A DNA stretch of 51,549 nt. Origin: a virus. The position numbers were made by a program, and so were the translations under genes. Positions 14,840 through 23,448 of this stretch are shown piece by piece. The notes beneath the pieces were generated by a model. It did no database searches. It saw only the letters and a list, made by a program, of their open reading frames with translations, and had not been told where the DNA came from. Each line of letters begins with the position of its first letter. Position 1 is the stretch's first letter. The stretch spans positions 1-51,549 of IMG/VR virus record IMGVR_UViG_3300027752_000027; one strand, given 5' to 3'.

Positions 14840-15885
14840 TCTCCAATCAACTCCATCGCTGATAGGTCAACTAGTTCACCACCAATTTGAAATGCCTTGC
14901 GAGTAAACTCTTTGAAGTCTGTCTCATTGAAGATGGACTGCCAGAACTCAGGTTCTAATGTGTCCTTCTCTCGTACCTTAGTTCCAATGACATCACCAGT
15001 GGATGTGTCCACTTTCTGATACCAACCGTTTGAAGGTTTGACCACATAAGCACCAGCGAGTGCAACATCAAGCAGTCCAGAGTATGGTTCAATACCACCT
15101 TCCCAAGTTACTGAGATAGGAATCTTTGACTTTTCTTTGACGAACCGTGACTTCTCAACGTTAATGATGAAGTCGTATCCTTTAATCTCTGTGCCGACCT
15201 TCTGTTGTCTGCGACCGATAATCCACACGTTGTCTGCTGAGTACATGATGCCAGTTCCACCAGACACGATGTCCTTTGGAAACAAACCAATCTCTTTGTA
15301 TGTGTGGTTGATAGCAAGCATTGGGATGCTCTTCATTGCAAGGTATGGTGTGACCATACGGAAGAGACTTTTGAGTTGCTTGGCGCGAGTCATATCTGCG
15401 ACAGACTTTTCGTTCATTGTATCTTCGATTTCTTTCTTGGATGCAAGGTTACCGATTGAGTCGATGACTATGATGACATCGTCTTTCTTATCCAATGCTT
15501 CCAGTTGTGCAACAACATCGAACTTCAACTCTTCCACATTCATTACAGGTACATGCAAGACACGGTCTGTGTCAATACCGAATGTGTCAAAGTATGCTTG
15601 AGGTGAACCAAACTCTGAATCGTAGAACAACATTACCGCGTCTTTCTTCTCTCGCATATATGCTGCTGACATAAGCAGAGCAAACGATGTCTTAAAGTGT
15701 TTGGATTGCCCAGCCAAGACAGTTAGTCCTGGAGATAGTCCACCATCAACATCACCACTCAAGGCAACGTTAATCATTGGGACACCTGTGTCTACCAGTG
15801 CGGATGGTGCGTAGACTTTTGATTCACTCAGGATAGCAGACTCTTTGATCTTGCTTGCCTTCATAAGTTTTTGCATTACTGACAT
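14836..15885 (-). CDS. uvsX: UvsX, RecA-like recombinase, 349 aa
   Basis: Forms filaments on single-stranded DNA and promotes strand exchange, needed for recombination-dependent replication. The P-loop is GQSKHFKTS (about residues 58-66), the UvsX-type variant of the RecA Walker A; the Walker B-like strand is VIIVIDSIGNL (about 136-146). The length is slightly below T4 UvsX (391). First gene after promoter B2. Partners UvsY and UvsW are at 37501-37941 and 35801-37285. Confidence 0.93.
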   Translation of the reverse strand: MSVMQKLMKASKIKESAILSESKVYAPSALVDTGVPMINVALSGDVDGGLSPGLTVLAGQSKHFKTSFALLMSAAYMREKKDAVMLFYDSEFGSPQAYFDTFGIDTDRVLHVPVMNVEELKFDVVAQLEALDKKDDVIIVIDSIGNLASKKEIEDTMNEKSVADMTRAKQLKSLFRMVTPYLAMKSIPMLAINHTYKEIGLFPKDIVSGGTGIMYSADNVWIIGRRQQKVGTEIKGYDFIINVEKSRFVKEKSKIPISVTWEGGIEPYSGLLDVALAGAYVVKPSNGWYQKVDTSTGDVIGTKVREKDTLEPEFWQSIFNETDFKEFTRKAFQIGGELVDLSAMELIGE

Positions 15886-15920
15886 TTACTTCTTCCTATA
15901 TTACTCAATTTCAATACTCT

Positions 15921-15948
15921 ATTATAAGCATTTGGGATGGGATTACAA
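15921..15948 (-). promoter_or_regulatory. Sigma70-type promoter, family B copy 2
   Basis: TTGTAA-16-TATAAT on the minus strand; the spacer CCCATCCCAAATGCT is close to the family consensus. It drives uvsX to about 12294. The -35 box lies next to the end of the MazG-like gene. Confidence 0.8.
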
Positions 15949-15951
15949 GTC

Positions 15952-16248
15952 TTATTTGTCTTCCTTCACAAAAATTCCATCAACCATCATACCCTTGCGG
16001 TCTTTGATGTCATCGTATGCCACTTGCAAGCACTCAGTGATACTCAGGTTATTGCGTTCTGCAATATTGATAAGCACCACCATGATGTCACCGATATCAT
16101 CGCTCATGTCCTGACCCTTGCAGACATTGTCGCTTAACTCTCCCACTTCCTGAATGAGTTTGCATACTTGATCTTTGTCTGTTGCACCATCAATCAGGTT
16201 GCGGTCGTGGTGCCATCCAATAATCTTCGTTATCAATTCATCAATCAT
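15952..16248 (-). CDS. MazG-like nucleotide pyrophosphohydrolase, 98 aa
   Basis: Hydrolyses a nucleoside triphosphate to monophosphate and pyrophosphate. The family metal-binding pattern EVGEL (about residues 34-38) and DDIGDIMVVL (about 49-58) gives the ExxE...DxxD set. The length fits single-domain MazG proteins of marine phages. Stop/start overlap with the dCMP deaminase. Could clean the dNTP pool or lower ppGpp; substrate not visible. Confidence 0.85.
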   Translation of the reverse strand: MIDELITKIIGWHHDRNLIDGATDKDQVCKLIQEVGELSDNVCKGQDMSDDIGDIMVVLINIAERNNLSITECLQVAYDDIKDRKGMMVDGIFVKEDK

Positions 16249-16688
16249 TACTTCTCTCCTATATGTATTGTTTTAACTGATCCTTTTCGTAGAAGTTCAA
16301 GTCCACAACTAGCACTTCCATCAAACTGTTCATCATAAAATACTTTTGCTATCCCACTGGATATCATAAGTTTCGCGCACTTGATGCAAGGCGAGTGTGT
16401 TATGAACATCCATGTGCCTTCGCTGCTTGATGAACTTCTTGCTATCTTTGCGATTGCATTCTCTTCAGCATGCAGCACCGCCTCCTTGGTGCGTACTTCT
16501 CCATTTTTCTTTTCCTCACAGACGTTAGACATACCACTCGGCATGCCGTTGTATCCTACTGATATGATAGCACCAGTTGAGGGGTCAACGATGATTGCAC
16601 CGACCTTCAATCGTTTGGCAGTAGAACACTTAGCAAAGTTCTTTGCTGTCTCCATGTAGGCACTACAAACTTCTTTCTTCATCTTCAT
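16248..16688 (-). CDS. cd: dCMP deaminase, 146 aa
   Basis: Converts dCMP to dUMP to feed thymidylate synthesis. Zinc site: HAEENAIAK (His and catalytic Glu) and PCIKCAK (two Cys). The N-terminal Cys-rich part (residues 1-25) also fits the T4 cd family. I start at the ATG at 16688, seven bases after GGAG; an upstream TTG at 16694 is less likely. Confidence 0.9.
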   Translation of the reverse strand: MKMKKEVCSAYMETAKNFAKCSTAKRLKVGAIIVDPSTGAIISVGYNGMPSGMSNVCEEKKNGEVRTKEAVLHAEENAIAKIARSSSSSEGTWMFITHSPCIKCAKLMISSGIAKVFYDEQFDGSASCGLELLRKGSVKTIHIGEK

Positions 16689-16690
16689 AA

Positions 16691-17626
16691 TCAATCTCCA
16701 GTGTAACTATTACTGTATGCAAACTTCAATGCCCTTGCCGCCTCTAAGTCAAGAGGACGCGACTCATACCAACCACCAGTCTCGCCATCAAGTTGATTAC
16801 ACATCTCAACTATCTGGTTCTGCGTGATAGGGTACTTGTTCTTCACTGCGTTGCATGCTGTTGCAACCATTATCTTGTACATCAATGCGTACCAACCAGT
16901 GCTGCTTATCATCTTGTATTCTGTTGCCATCCTCTTGGGGAAGAATGGGCAGTCATGATAGTTAGTCCACGACACACTGGTGTTATCCATTTGACTCGCT
17001 CGGTGTTCAAGCACCTGTTCGCGGATAGCGTCAGGCAGTGAGTCAAGGAATGAGTTGCCTGTCTTGACAGTGTAAGGATGCTCACGCATCAGTGTGTCAA
17101 CGTTGAGGTCTTCGGTTCCACTCTCATAAATCCAGTTGTCTGCATTCTCATATTGTGCGGGAATGTAGAACATGCGAGACATATCTTTAGTCTGCGCGTC
17201 AACCAGTTCATTCATGTGCTTGTTCAGTGCGAACCAGAATCCTGTAACTTCGTCAGCATCAACATTGCGGTTGAGTTTGAACACTGCGCGAAACTTTACC
17301 TTCTCAACACTGCAACTTGCGGTTGAGTAGCATAGGTGATAGGTGTCGCCCAGTATCTTCTTCATCAAGGCAGCAACTTCTTCGCGGGACATATCGACAT
17401 CGTCAATATCCACGCATGCCCACTTGCCCCAGTGAGTTACACTTCGGTTGGAGCGAGTGGTTCCTGCCTCATATTGTGCTGGAGAGATGAGTGGTGCTTT
17501 GCTCTTTGTATTTGGTATTGCAGACAGATTGAGCAGCAAGTCACGAAACTTGCCCCATGACTGGAACATCATGACCTTGTTGGTTGTGTTGTCGTATCTG
17601 GACGAGAACATTGTTAGCGCGTACAT
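16691..17626 (-). CDS. Possible primase-like protein (AEP/VirE-N type), 311 aa
   Basis: Residues about 66-76 (KWACVDIDDVD) give a hydrophobic-DxD motif like motif I of archaeo-eukaryotic primases, followed by STASCSVEKVKFRAVFKL (a Ser...Arg strand) and a later helix with HMNELVDAQTKDMSRMFYIP. The C-terminal half looks helical and may be a primase C-terminal or DNA-binding domain. No DnaG/gp61-type primase is in the window, so a priming role is possible. First gene after promoter B3; ribosome binding site weak. Call is tentative. Confidence 0.5.
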   Translation of the reverse strand: MYALTMFSSRYDNTTNKVMMFQSWGKFRDLLLNLSAIPNTKSKAPLISPAQYEAGTTRSNRSVTHWGKWACVDIDDVDMSREEVAALMKKILGDTYHLCYSTASCSVEKVKFRAVFKLNRNVDADEVTGFWFALNKHMNELVDAQTKDMSRMFYIPAQYENADNWIYESGTEDLNVDTLMREHPYTVKTGNSFLDSLPDAIREQVLEHRASQMDNTSVSWTNYHDCPFFPKRMATEYKMISSTGWYALMYKIMVATACNAVKNKYPITQNQIVEMCNQLDGETGGWYESRPLDLEAARALKFAYSNSYTGD

Positions 17627-17656
17627 TTTATTACCATTTCTCTATTCATACACACT

Positions 17657-17684
17657 ATTATAAGCATTCAGGATGGGATGTCAA
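17657..17684 (-). promoter_or_regulatory. Sigma70-type promoter, family B copy 3
   Basis: TTGACA-16-TATAAT, perfect at both boxes, then AGTGTGTATGAATAGAG. The -35 box overlaps the last codons of the Mom-like gene. It drives the primase-like gene, dCMP deaminase and MazG. Confidence 0.9.
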
Positions 17685-18271
17685 GACCTAAGTTTGAATG
17701 TGTAGCAATACTTGGGTTTCAATACTACTGGTTCTAAAAGACCCATCTCTAACTTCTCCCTTAGTTTTTTAACAAAGGGTTTATATTCTCCTTTGTACTT
17801 GGTTCTTAGAGCCCTTGAGTGATACACCCTTCCTGTATCCACATCTTTAAATGCCTTGTCTGCTCCGCTCATGCCTGCTAAAGTAAAGTTAGAAGCTTTG
17901 TAGATGACTCCTGAATGTCCGTGATTGGGATCGGCATAAGACACTACAACCTTAACCTCTGGGGAGTTTTTCTTCAACCATCGTAGTGTGTACCCTATGA
18001 CTCTGCTCTCGCTGTTTCTCAGGCAGTCATCTAATAGGACAAGTCTACGGAGTTCTAAAACTTCCGACTCAGTATCCCCAAACTTCTTCCATGCCGTAGT
18101 AGACATTTGCCCAAAAAGCACAGCGCCTACTTGCCTCTCTTCGTGCGTCACTGTAAAACAGTAGTTAGACTTAACCCCATTGATACTTTTAGAATAGTGG
18201 TTCTCCTCAATGAATGCAGAAACATCTTTTCTATCGCAGGGTGTAATGCACAACTCCTTTGCCTTTATCAT
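17681..18271 (-). CDS. Mom-like DNA-modification acyltransferase (GNAT fold), 196 aa
   Basis: Phage Mu Mom adds a carbamoylmethyl group to adenine N6 in DNA and blocks many restriction enzymes. This protein shares the Mom layout: NHYSKS near residues 24-29, ELRRLVLLDD (about 73-82), NSESRVIGYTLRWLKK (86-101), VVVSYADPNHGHSGVIYKASNF (in the range 108-129). The similarity to Mom as I recall it is strongest in NSESR and YxASNF. No Com-like regulator is seen. Its ATG overlaps the stop of DNA polymerase (ATGA), so it is made with the replisome. A plain N-acetyltransferase of unknown target is the alternative. Confidence 0.75.
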   Translation of the reverse strand: MIKAKELCITPCDRKDVSAFIEENHYSKSINGVKSNYCFTVTHEERQVGAVLFGQMSTTAWKKFGDTESEVLELRRLVLLDDCLRNSESRVIGYTLRWLKKNSPEVKVVVSYADPNHGHSGVIYKASNFTLAGMSGADKAFKDVDTGRVYHSRALRTKYKGEYKPFVKKLREKLEMGLLEPVVLKPKYCYTFKLRS

Positions 18272-20790
18272 CCAAAGAAATCCTCTAGAGATATTGTCGG
18301 TTCAGGTTTCCACCCAATAGCATCAAGTATCGGGTTGACTGGATTCATAAATGCTTTCTCAAACATCAGTTTGTGGTCAACATACTTGTGCAAGTCAAAC
18401 TCTTCGGGTAGGTAGTCGGGGAATGCTATCACGTTTTCCTTGATAGGATTCTTGGGGTTCAGGTAGAGAAACTTTATCTTCTCTCCGTCTTTGATAGGCG
18501 TGTACTTTCGTTCAAGGTCTAATTCCTTCAACAATGCATTGTACAACAATGCACCACGCACATGGATGGGAGTTCCCTTCATGTAGATAGTGTCAGGATG
18601 TTTCCACTTGCCGATGTCACTGACTCCGCGAGGGAATGCAATGTCTTGTGGTGGGAGTGTGACAAAATGAGTATTGAAGATTGCGATTGCTTTCTGTGTG
18701 TTGTCTTCGGTTCCACCGATAAGGATGTTGAACAGACCTTTGAGTGCGTCACGACACGATGCTGGTGTGGAAGATTTGACCGCTTCAATGCCCATGATCT
18801 TGAGTTTGGGTTTCGCATACTGCACACCCTCACTGTTCAAGACGTTCAGGATGTAGCGTTTCTTAGCAGTCCAGATACCCGCATCAGCGATAACCTCTCG
18901 CCCCATCACCATCTTGTTTTCGTATGCATCCATGTAGTATGCAAGATCGTTGTAAGAATCTTCAATGAGTGGGATGAACTTCTCTTCAACAATCTGGTCA
19001 ATGACTCTAGTTATCTTGTCTCTATCGGTCATGCCCATCTTCTCAACGAGCGAACCAAAATTCATGTAGACCGAGTCGGTGTCAATTGCAATGACGTAGT
19101 CTACATTCTTTGTGGATAGGACTTTGTTCATGTAGTCGTTGACTGCCTTCTCTGCCCAGCGAATAGACAACTGACCCGACAAGGTGATTGCCTCCGCGCA
19201 CCTTGGGTCATAGTAACGGAACCATCTGTTTGCCATAGCACCGTAGAGCGAGTTCATCATAATCTTAATTGCCATCTGGGATGCGTCAAGACTACTGAGT
19301 TCCTTACCGTCCATCTTCCCTTCTTCGGTCAACTGTGTGACGCGCAGCATTTCTTTCTTGATGACCTTACGCTCACCATACAGTCCGTCAATGATACTTG
19401 GGATGACTCCACGAATATCTTTGCGGAAGTGAATGCCATTCGCTGCAATGGAATGGTCTGGTAGGATAGAGTCTGGTCGAGTCTGCCCAAGGCAGTTGTC
19501 CACATTGACATTGGCAGTGCGTCTGTCCACCACAGTCTCAGGTGATATGTTGTATTGCATCATCAGGTGAGGATAGAGTGAGTTCAAGTCAAGACTCACA
19601 ACCCATGCGTGTCTACCAACTTGTGGTGCTTTCACATATCCACCAGCAATCTCAGTGAGTTGCCTATCAACTTTTGGCGGCACGACTTTCTTCTGCAAGC
19701 ATAGTTCGCGATAAATGTATGTGTCCCACAACTGTGTGGTTCCAAATGCTTCCTGATAGTTACATCCACCTTTGTATGCTATCATCATACATAGATTCAT
19801 TAGTTGAACTTTCTCGTCTATCTTCTCAACAAGTAGAACGTCTTTGATGTTGTAGTCAATAAACTTTTGATAGTCTTCTTTGTACAATGTGAAGAGGTTG
19901 CCGTGTTCTTCATAGGATAGTTTCTTCTCACCAAGTACCACGTTGGCAATGTTGTCAAGTTTGTATGACTCTTGCACACCGTAGATAAGGTTACCAAACT
20001 TCTGGAACAAATCCCAATAGTCAATCGTCTCTACTCCTACAAGTTCAAAGACCTGTGACTGGCGACCCATTCGTGTTACTTGTTTTTCTCGCACGATGCC
20101 CCAAGGCGAAAACTTCTTCACTGACTCAGCACCAATCATCTTCTCAACTCGGTTGACAAGATAGGGGATGTCGAACATTCGCACGTTCCAACCAGTCACG
20201 ACATCAGGTGATGTGTCACTGGCATTCCAGAACTGTAAGAACTTCAATAGTAGGTCAACTTCTCCACCGCATTCAATGTATACTATGTCGCTGGGGTCCA
20301 TGTCAAGTTGAGTTTTAGTTGGGTCGTATTTTCCACCTGCCTTGAGAGCCCAGACATAGACTGTCGGGAGTCCAAAGTATTTGAGTGCGATAGACTGAAC
20401 CTCTCGCTCCGCTTTCTCTGGTTCGGGGAACCCATCGTCACTCGCGACTTCGATATCGATGTTCGCAACCTTAACGAGAGTTGGGTCATATTTGATTTCG
20501 TGAGGGAAATGCTCTTGGATGTATTGCGCGGCATAGTTGCTGTTACCTTGCACCTGTATGTGTTCAACACCTTCATACTTCTTGAGGAACTGAGTTGCCT
20601 CTTTCATATCATCAAACTGCATTGGGTCAACAGGGCGACCTTCAAGGGTCTTCCATTGTGCGTTTGGATTCTTTGATGTTACATACAGTGTTGGTTTAAA
20701 AGGTTTGCGATATGTTACTCTTTCACCGTCTTCATAACCACGATAACATATGCTGTTTGATATTCTCGATACTTGTGTATAAAACTTCAA
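18268..20790 (-). CDS. 43: DNA polymerase, T4 gp43 (family B), 840 aa
   Basis: Replicative polymerase with proofreading. Exonuclease motif I NIDIEVASDD (about residue 110), exo II region NVRMFDIPYL, exo III YNIKDVLLVE; polymerase motif A LDLNSLYPHLM (about 400), motif B KIMMNSLYGAMANR, motif C IDTDSVYMNF (about 570), and KKRYIL. The C-terminal residues end EDFFG, a typical clamp-binding tail. Length slightly below T4 gp43 (898). The start is TTG, seven bases after GGAG; no suitable ATG is nearby. A 351-base leader with a strong palindrome lies upstream. Confidence 0.95.
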   Translation of the reverse strand: MKFYTQVSRISNSICYRGYEDGERVTYRKPFKPTLYVTSKNPNAQWKTLEGRPVDPMQFDDMKEATQFLKKYEGVEHIQVQGNSNYAAQYIQEHFPHEIKYDPTLVKVANIDIEVASDDGFPEPEKAEREVQSIALKYFGLPTVYVWALKAGGKYDPTKTQLDMDPSDIVYIECGGEVDLLLKFLQFWNASDTSPDVVTGWNVRMFDIPYLVNRVEKMIGAESVKKFSPWGIVREKQVTRMGRQSQVFELVGVETIDYWDLFQKFGNLIYGVQESYKLDNIANVVLGEKKLSYEEHGNLFTLYKEDYQKFIDYNIKDVLLVEKIDEKVQLMNLCMMIAYKGGCNYQEAFGTTQLWDTYIYRELCLQKKVVPPKVDRQLTEIAGGYVKAPQVGRHAWVVSLDLNSLYPHLMMQYNISPETVVDRRTANVNVDNCLGQTRPDSILPDHSIAANGIHFRKDIRGVIPSIIDGLYGERKVIKKEMLRVTQLTEEGKMDGKELSSLDASQMAIKIMMNSLYGAMANRWFRYYDPRCAEAITLSGQLSIRWAEKAVNDYMNKVLSTKNVDYVIAIDTDSVYMNFGSLVEKMGMTDRDKITRVIDQIVEEKFIPLIEDSYNDLAYYMDAYENKMVMGREVIADAGIWTAKKRYILNVLNSEGVQYAKPKLKIMGIEAVKSSTPASCRDALKGLFNILIGGTEDNTQKAIAIFNTHFVTLPPQDIAFPRGVSDIGKWKHPDTIYMKGTPIHVRGALLYNALLKELDLERKYTPIKDGEKIKFLYLNPKNPIKENVIAFPDYLPEEFDLHKYVDHKLMFEKAFMNPVNPILDAIGWKPEPTISLEDFFG

Positions 20791-20884
20791 TCAATAACTC
20801 CATAATAATTAATAAAATAATGTCGCAGACCCCGACCACTGTCTGTGAGATGCTACAACCATTTTGAGGTAGCTCCACCGTAAA

Positions 20885-20995
20885 CTACATTACGCTGAAT
20901 ATAGTTGTTAAGCAATAACCAACCCAAGATACCATCATTAGGTTAGAAATTATTGTACGCACATAGAAACATTTTGTGCATGCTACATCTTCCAT
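20885..20995 (-). CDS. Possible 36-aa membrane peptide
   Basis: ATG with a GAGGAA ribosome binding site five bases upstream; two cysteines near the start and a hydrophobic second half. It is the only open frame in the leader with a good ribosome binding site, but it is too short to be sure. Confidence 0.35.
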   Translation of the reverse strand: MEDVACTKCFYVRTIISNLMMVSWVGYCLTTIFSVM

Positions 20996-21048
20996 TTTTC
21001 TTCCTCTTTATAACAGTTAGTAAAACCCTCGCGGGACGCTTCTATTTA

Positions 21049-21095
21049 GCATAAAAGTGTTAATCAGTAACACTTTTATGCGCATAAAAGTGTTA
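21049..21095. repeat. Three-arm repeat forming alternative hairpins
   Basis: GCATAAAAGTGTTA at 21049-21062, its exact reverse complement TAACACTTTTATGC at 21068-21081, and a third direct copy at 21082-21095. The middle arm can pair with either neighbour: a 14-bp stem with a 5-base loop, or a perfect 28-bp palindrome. It lies downstream of regA and upstream of gene 43. Confidence 0.85.
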
Positions 21096-21141
21096 CTCTA
21101 ATGTTACTATTATCCACATGTGGAGTAGAAAGTCAAGAAGT

Positions 21142-21615
21142 TTATACTATCTTTGCACCGATATTGTATTTTTGGCAGAGTTCCCATTCAGATTTTTCTT
21201 TGAATGATACAATCTTGATTTGCCGTAGAGGTGCTTTGTCTTGGCACTTGGAAGTATCGATTATGTTAATCAATCCCCAATCGCTCAACAAAGTGGCAAT
21301 GGTATTGCGCCTCTCTAGGTCGTTTGCTTCAAGGTTAGACTTCTTACCATCAAGAAGAAATAACTCCTTAAATGATAGTATAAAGTAACGACCTTGCTTA
21401 TGCAGGATATGACAAGACTGGAACAACTTCTGTTCCTTGCGTGATGCCACTCCTATTCGGGTGAGGGTTTCTCGGACTTTGAGAAAGTCATCAGGTTCAT
21501 TCAATGTGATCTCTAGCATATCTGCTGGAGTCCATGATACCAAATTATCCATAATAGTATTTTCCAATTCAGGTGAAGTTATAATATAGTCATCTATACA
21601 AATACTATTTAGCAT
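21142..21615 (-). CDS. regA: RegA-like translational repressor, 157 aa
   Basis: RegA binds early mRNAs at start sites and blocks their translation. From Met33 on the match with RegA is clear: MLEITLNEPDDFLKVRETL, then IGVAS, QSCHILHKQGRYFIL, and LLSDWGLI. T4 RegA begins at that methionine, so residues 1-32 are an N-terminal extension, or the true start is the ATG at 21519. The start at 21615 has GGAAG about ten bases upstream and directly follows gp62, which favours the extended form. Confidence 0.85.
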   Translation of the reverse strand: MLNSICIDDYIITSPELENTIMDNLVSWTPADMLEITLNEPDDFLKVRETLTRIGVASRKEQKLFQSCHILHKQGRYFILSFKELFLLDGKKSNLEANDLERRNTIATLLSDWGLINIIDTSKCQDKAPLRQIKIVSFKEKSEWELCQKYNIGAKIV

Positions 21616-21994
21616 TTTTCTTACTTCCACCTTTGGACAAATACGACTTCATATTCTTGATATCGTCTTCTGTCAACAGGTCAATCACTGACTCTGCTTT
21701 CTGATTACTATAACCGTAGTACTCCTTCACTACTTCTATGTCACTTGGAACTATCTTCTTTGCCCACTTGCTGAACCGCTTGCGAGGTCGAATGCAACCA
21801 CGCAAGAAATCAAACTGTAGACGGTTATCCAAGTGTGCATACTTGTTCATCTCATTGGCGAACAAGACTGTATCTTGATAGTACGATAGACCTCGGTTGA
21901 TAATGAATGAATTATATCCTTTCTCTTCCTCTTCACCAATCATAATATCTACCTTGTTATGGGTGATACTTTTTACATATTCAAAGGGATTCAT
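21605..21994 (-). CDS. 62: Clamp-loader small subunit gp62, 129 aa
   Basis: Forms the clamp loader with gp44 and places the gp45 ring on DNA. Recognised by position (44-62-regA-43) and by the family pattern NPFEYVKSIT ... INRGLSYY-DTVLFANEMN ... FDFLRGCIRPRKRFSKW. At 129 residues it is shorter than T4 gp62 (187), as in distant T4 relatives. TAATG overlap with the upstream gene. Confidence 0.85.
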   Translation of the reverse strand: MNPFEYVKSITHNKVDIMIGEEEEKGYNSFIINRGLSYYQDTVLFANEMNKYAHLDNRLQFDFLRGCIRPRKRFSKWAKKIVPSDIEVVKEYYGYSNQKAESVIDLLTEDDIKNMKSYLSKGGSKKNAK

Positions 21995-22239
21995 TAGTGT
22001 AACAACCTTGAAATTTTAGGACTGGACAGTGCCTTTTCTAAGTCAGGGTATATGGGATAAACTAGTTTAGTGCCATAAACTGTTTCAAGGATTTCCAGTT
22101 CATGTGAAGTAAACTTCATAAGTTCAAAGTCTACAACTTTCTGAATGTTATCGAACATATTCTTTAGTTTAGTTGCTATTACTACAGTCTGATCTTCGTC
22201 CCAAGGAAAATTTTCTGCGTCATATTCAAAATCACTCAT
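21994..22239 (-). CDS. Hypothetical protein within the clamp-loader operon, 81 aa
   Basis: Not recognised. Acidic, mostly helical. It overlaps both neighbours by a few bases, so it is made together with gp44 and gp62. Confidence 0.6.
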   Translation of the reverse strand: MSDFEYDAENFPWDEDQTVVIATKLKNMFDNIQKVVDFELMKFTSHELEILETVYGTKLVYPIYPDLEKALSSPKISRLLH

Positions 22240-22438
22240 CTATACTCTCTTCATCATCTACGGATTCTTTTTTGGAATCTTTAATCGCTTGTGCCTCAAG
22301 CAGTTCTCTTTTAACACGCTGCTCCTCGACATGCTTGAACACTTTCACAAGATATTCTACTACCTTTGGTTGGTGTTCTGGGTCAGGGCAGTTTGGGAAC
22401 ATCTTAGAGAAGTTCTCGATCACCTTATCTTCACTCAT
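22232..22438 (-). CDS. Small acidic helical protein, 68 aa
   Basis: Not recognised. Helical, with a long acidic C-terminus (last 20 residues). Start at 22438 overlaps the last codons of gp44. Probably specific to this operon. Confidence 0.6.
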   Translation of the reverse strand: MSEDKVIENFSKMFPNCPDPEHQPKVVEYLVKVFKHVEEQRVKRELLEAQAIKDSKKESVDDEESIDE

Positions 22439-23417
22439 TACCAGCACCCATGTTGTCGAGGAAGTTACACTGCGACATTATCTCGGTGAAACATGCTACA
22501 ACATTCAGTTCGGCATCTGCCATGAAACTACCTTTGTAACTGTAGTCTGCAAGGATGAGGACAACCTGCGGTATGCTGTTGGGGTCAACTGAACCGTTCA
22601 TCTGGTCGTAGATGCTGCGGAAGATAACCGTAGATTCTACATCCATATTGTTGGCAACCCATACGCGCATCTTTTTGAAGTCTTTGCTCTTTAGGTATCC
22701 AAAGAGTTCGTCCGTGTTGCCACCGCTCACTTTGCCGATGACATCCAGAGACAGTGAACCGCCTTTAGAGTGTCGTTGCAATTCGTTCAAGACTCTGCGC
22801 CAATCAGGTGCGTGACGCATAATCAATTCTGCGAGTTGCTCCATTGGATAATCGCTGATGCCTTCGTTCTTCAGTATCTCAACAGTTCGCTCCATAAAGG
22901 ACTGACACAATATTGCCATTTCCTTTTTGGTTGTGTTGAATTCAATGACACCACACCGTGAGTGCAGAGGTTCAATGATACGATTCTTAAAGTTACAAGT
23001 TAGGATGAAACGACAGTTTGCACTGAACTCTTCAATGAATCCGCGCAATGCGGGTTGGGTGGATTGTGCATTTAGATAGTCTGCCTCATCAAGTATGACA
23101 ACTTTGTATCCACCAGATAGGGAGATGCTTGAGGCGAACTGTTTGATTTTACCACGCAGCGTGTCGATGTTGCCTGACTCGGATGCGTTGATGATGATGT
23201 AGTCAAGAGATAGTTCTTCGCAGATTGCTCTGGCGACTGTAGTCTTACCAGTGCCAGCAGTTCCACTAAACAACAGGTTAGGTACTTCTCCTGTGTCAAC
23301 TATCTCCTGAAAGGTTCCCTTCAGTGAGGGAGGGAGGATGCATTCTTTAATGCTCTTTGGGCGATACCGTTCGCACCAGAGTGCATTGTTTGGGTCATAT
23401 GTTATACTACTTGTCAT
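22431..23417 (-). CDS. 44: Clamp-loader ATPase gp44, 328 aa
   Basis: AAA+ clamp-loader large subunit. Signatures: CERYRPKSI at the N-terminus, Walker A GTAGTGKTT (about residues 52-60), Walker B VVILDEADYL, sensor I LTCNF and the SRC arginine finger. I start at the ATG at 23417; the longer frame to 23483 runs into the tRNA gene. Length close to T4 gp44 (319). Confidence 0.93.
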   Translation of the reverse strand: MTSSITYDPNNALWCERYRPKSIKECILPPSLKGTFQEIVDTGEVPNLLFSGTAGTGKTTVARAICEELSLDYIIINASESGNIDTLRGKIKQFASSISLSGGYKVVILDEADYLNAQSTQPALRGFIEEFSANCRFILTCNFKNRIIEPLHSRCGVIEFNTTKKEMAILCQSFMERTVEILKNEGISDYPMEQLAELIMRHAPDWRRVLNELQRHSKGGSLSLDVIGKVSGGNTDELFGYLKSKDFKKMRVWVANNMDVESTVIFRSIYDQMNGSVDPNSIPQVVLILADYSYKGSFMADAELNVVACFTEIMSQCNFLDNMGAGNE

Positions 23418-23448
23418 AATAAAGATGTTCCTATTCAATAATATATGG

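Larger units (their letters stand above)
20791..21141. other. Long leader between regA and gene 43
   Basis: 351 bases without a proven gene. It holds the triple repeat at 21049-21095, a possible 36-aa peptide (20885-20995), a weak stem CAGAC/GTCTG near 20826-20845, and the GGAG site of gene 43. In T4 regA and 43 are close together and gp43 represses its own translation at a leader hairpin; a comparable control is possible here. Confidence 0.55.

Noticed and set aside
18562-19119. 185-aa plus-strand frame inside DNA polymerase
   Set aside because: It is the shadow of gene 43; the minus frame carries all polymerase motifs, and no ribosome binding site or promoter precedes the plus frame.
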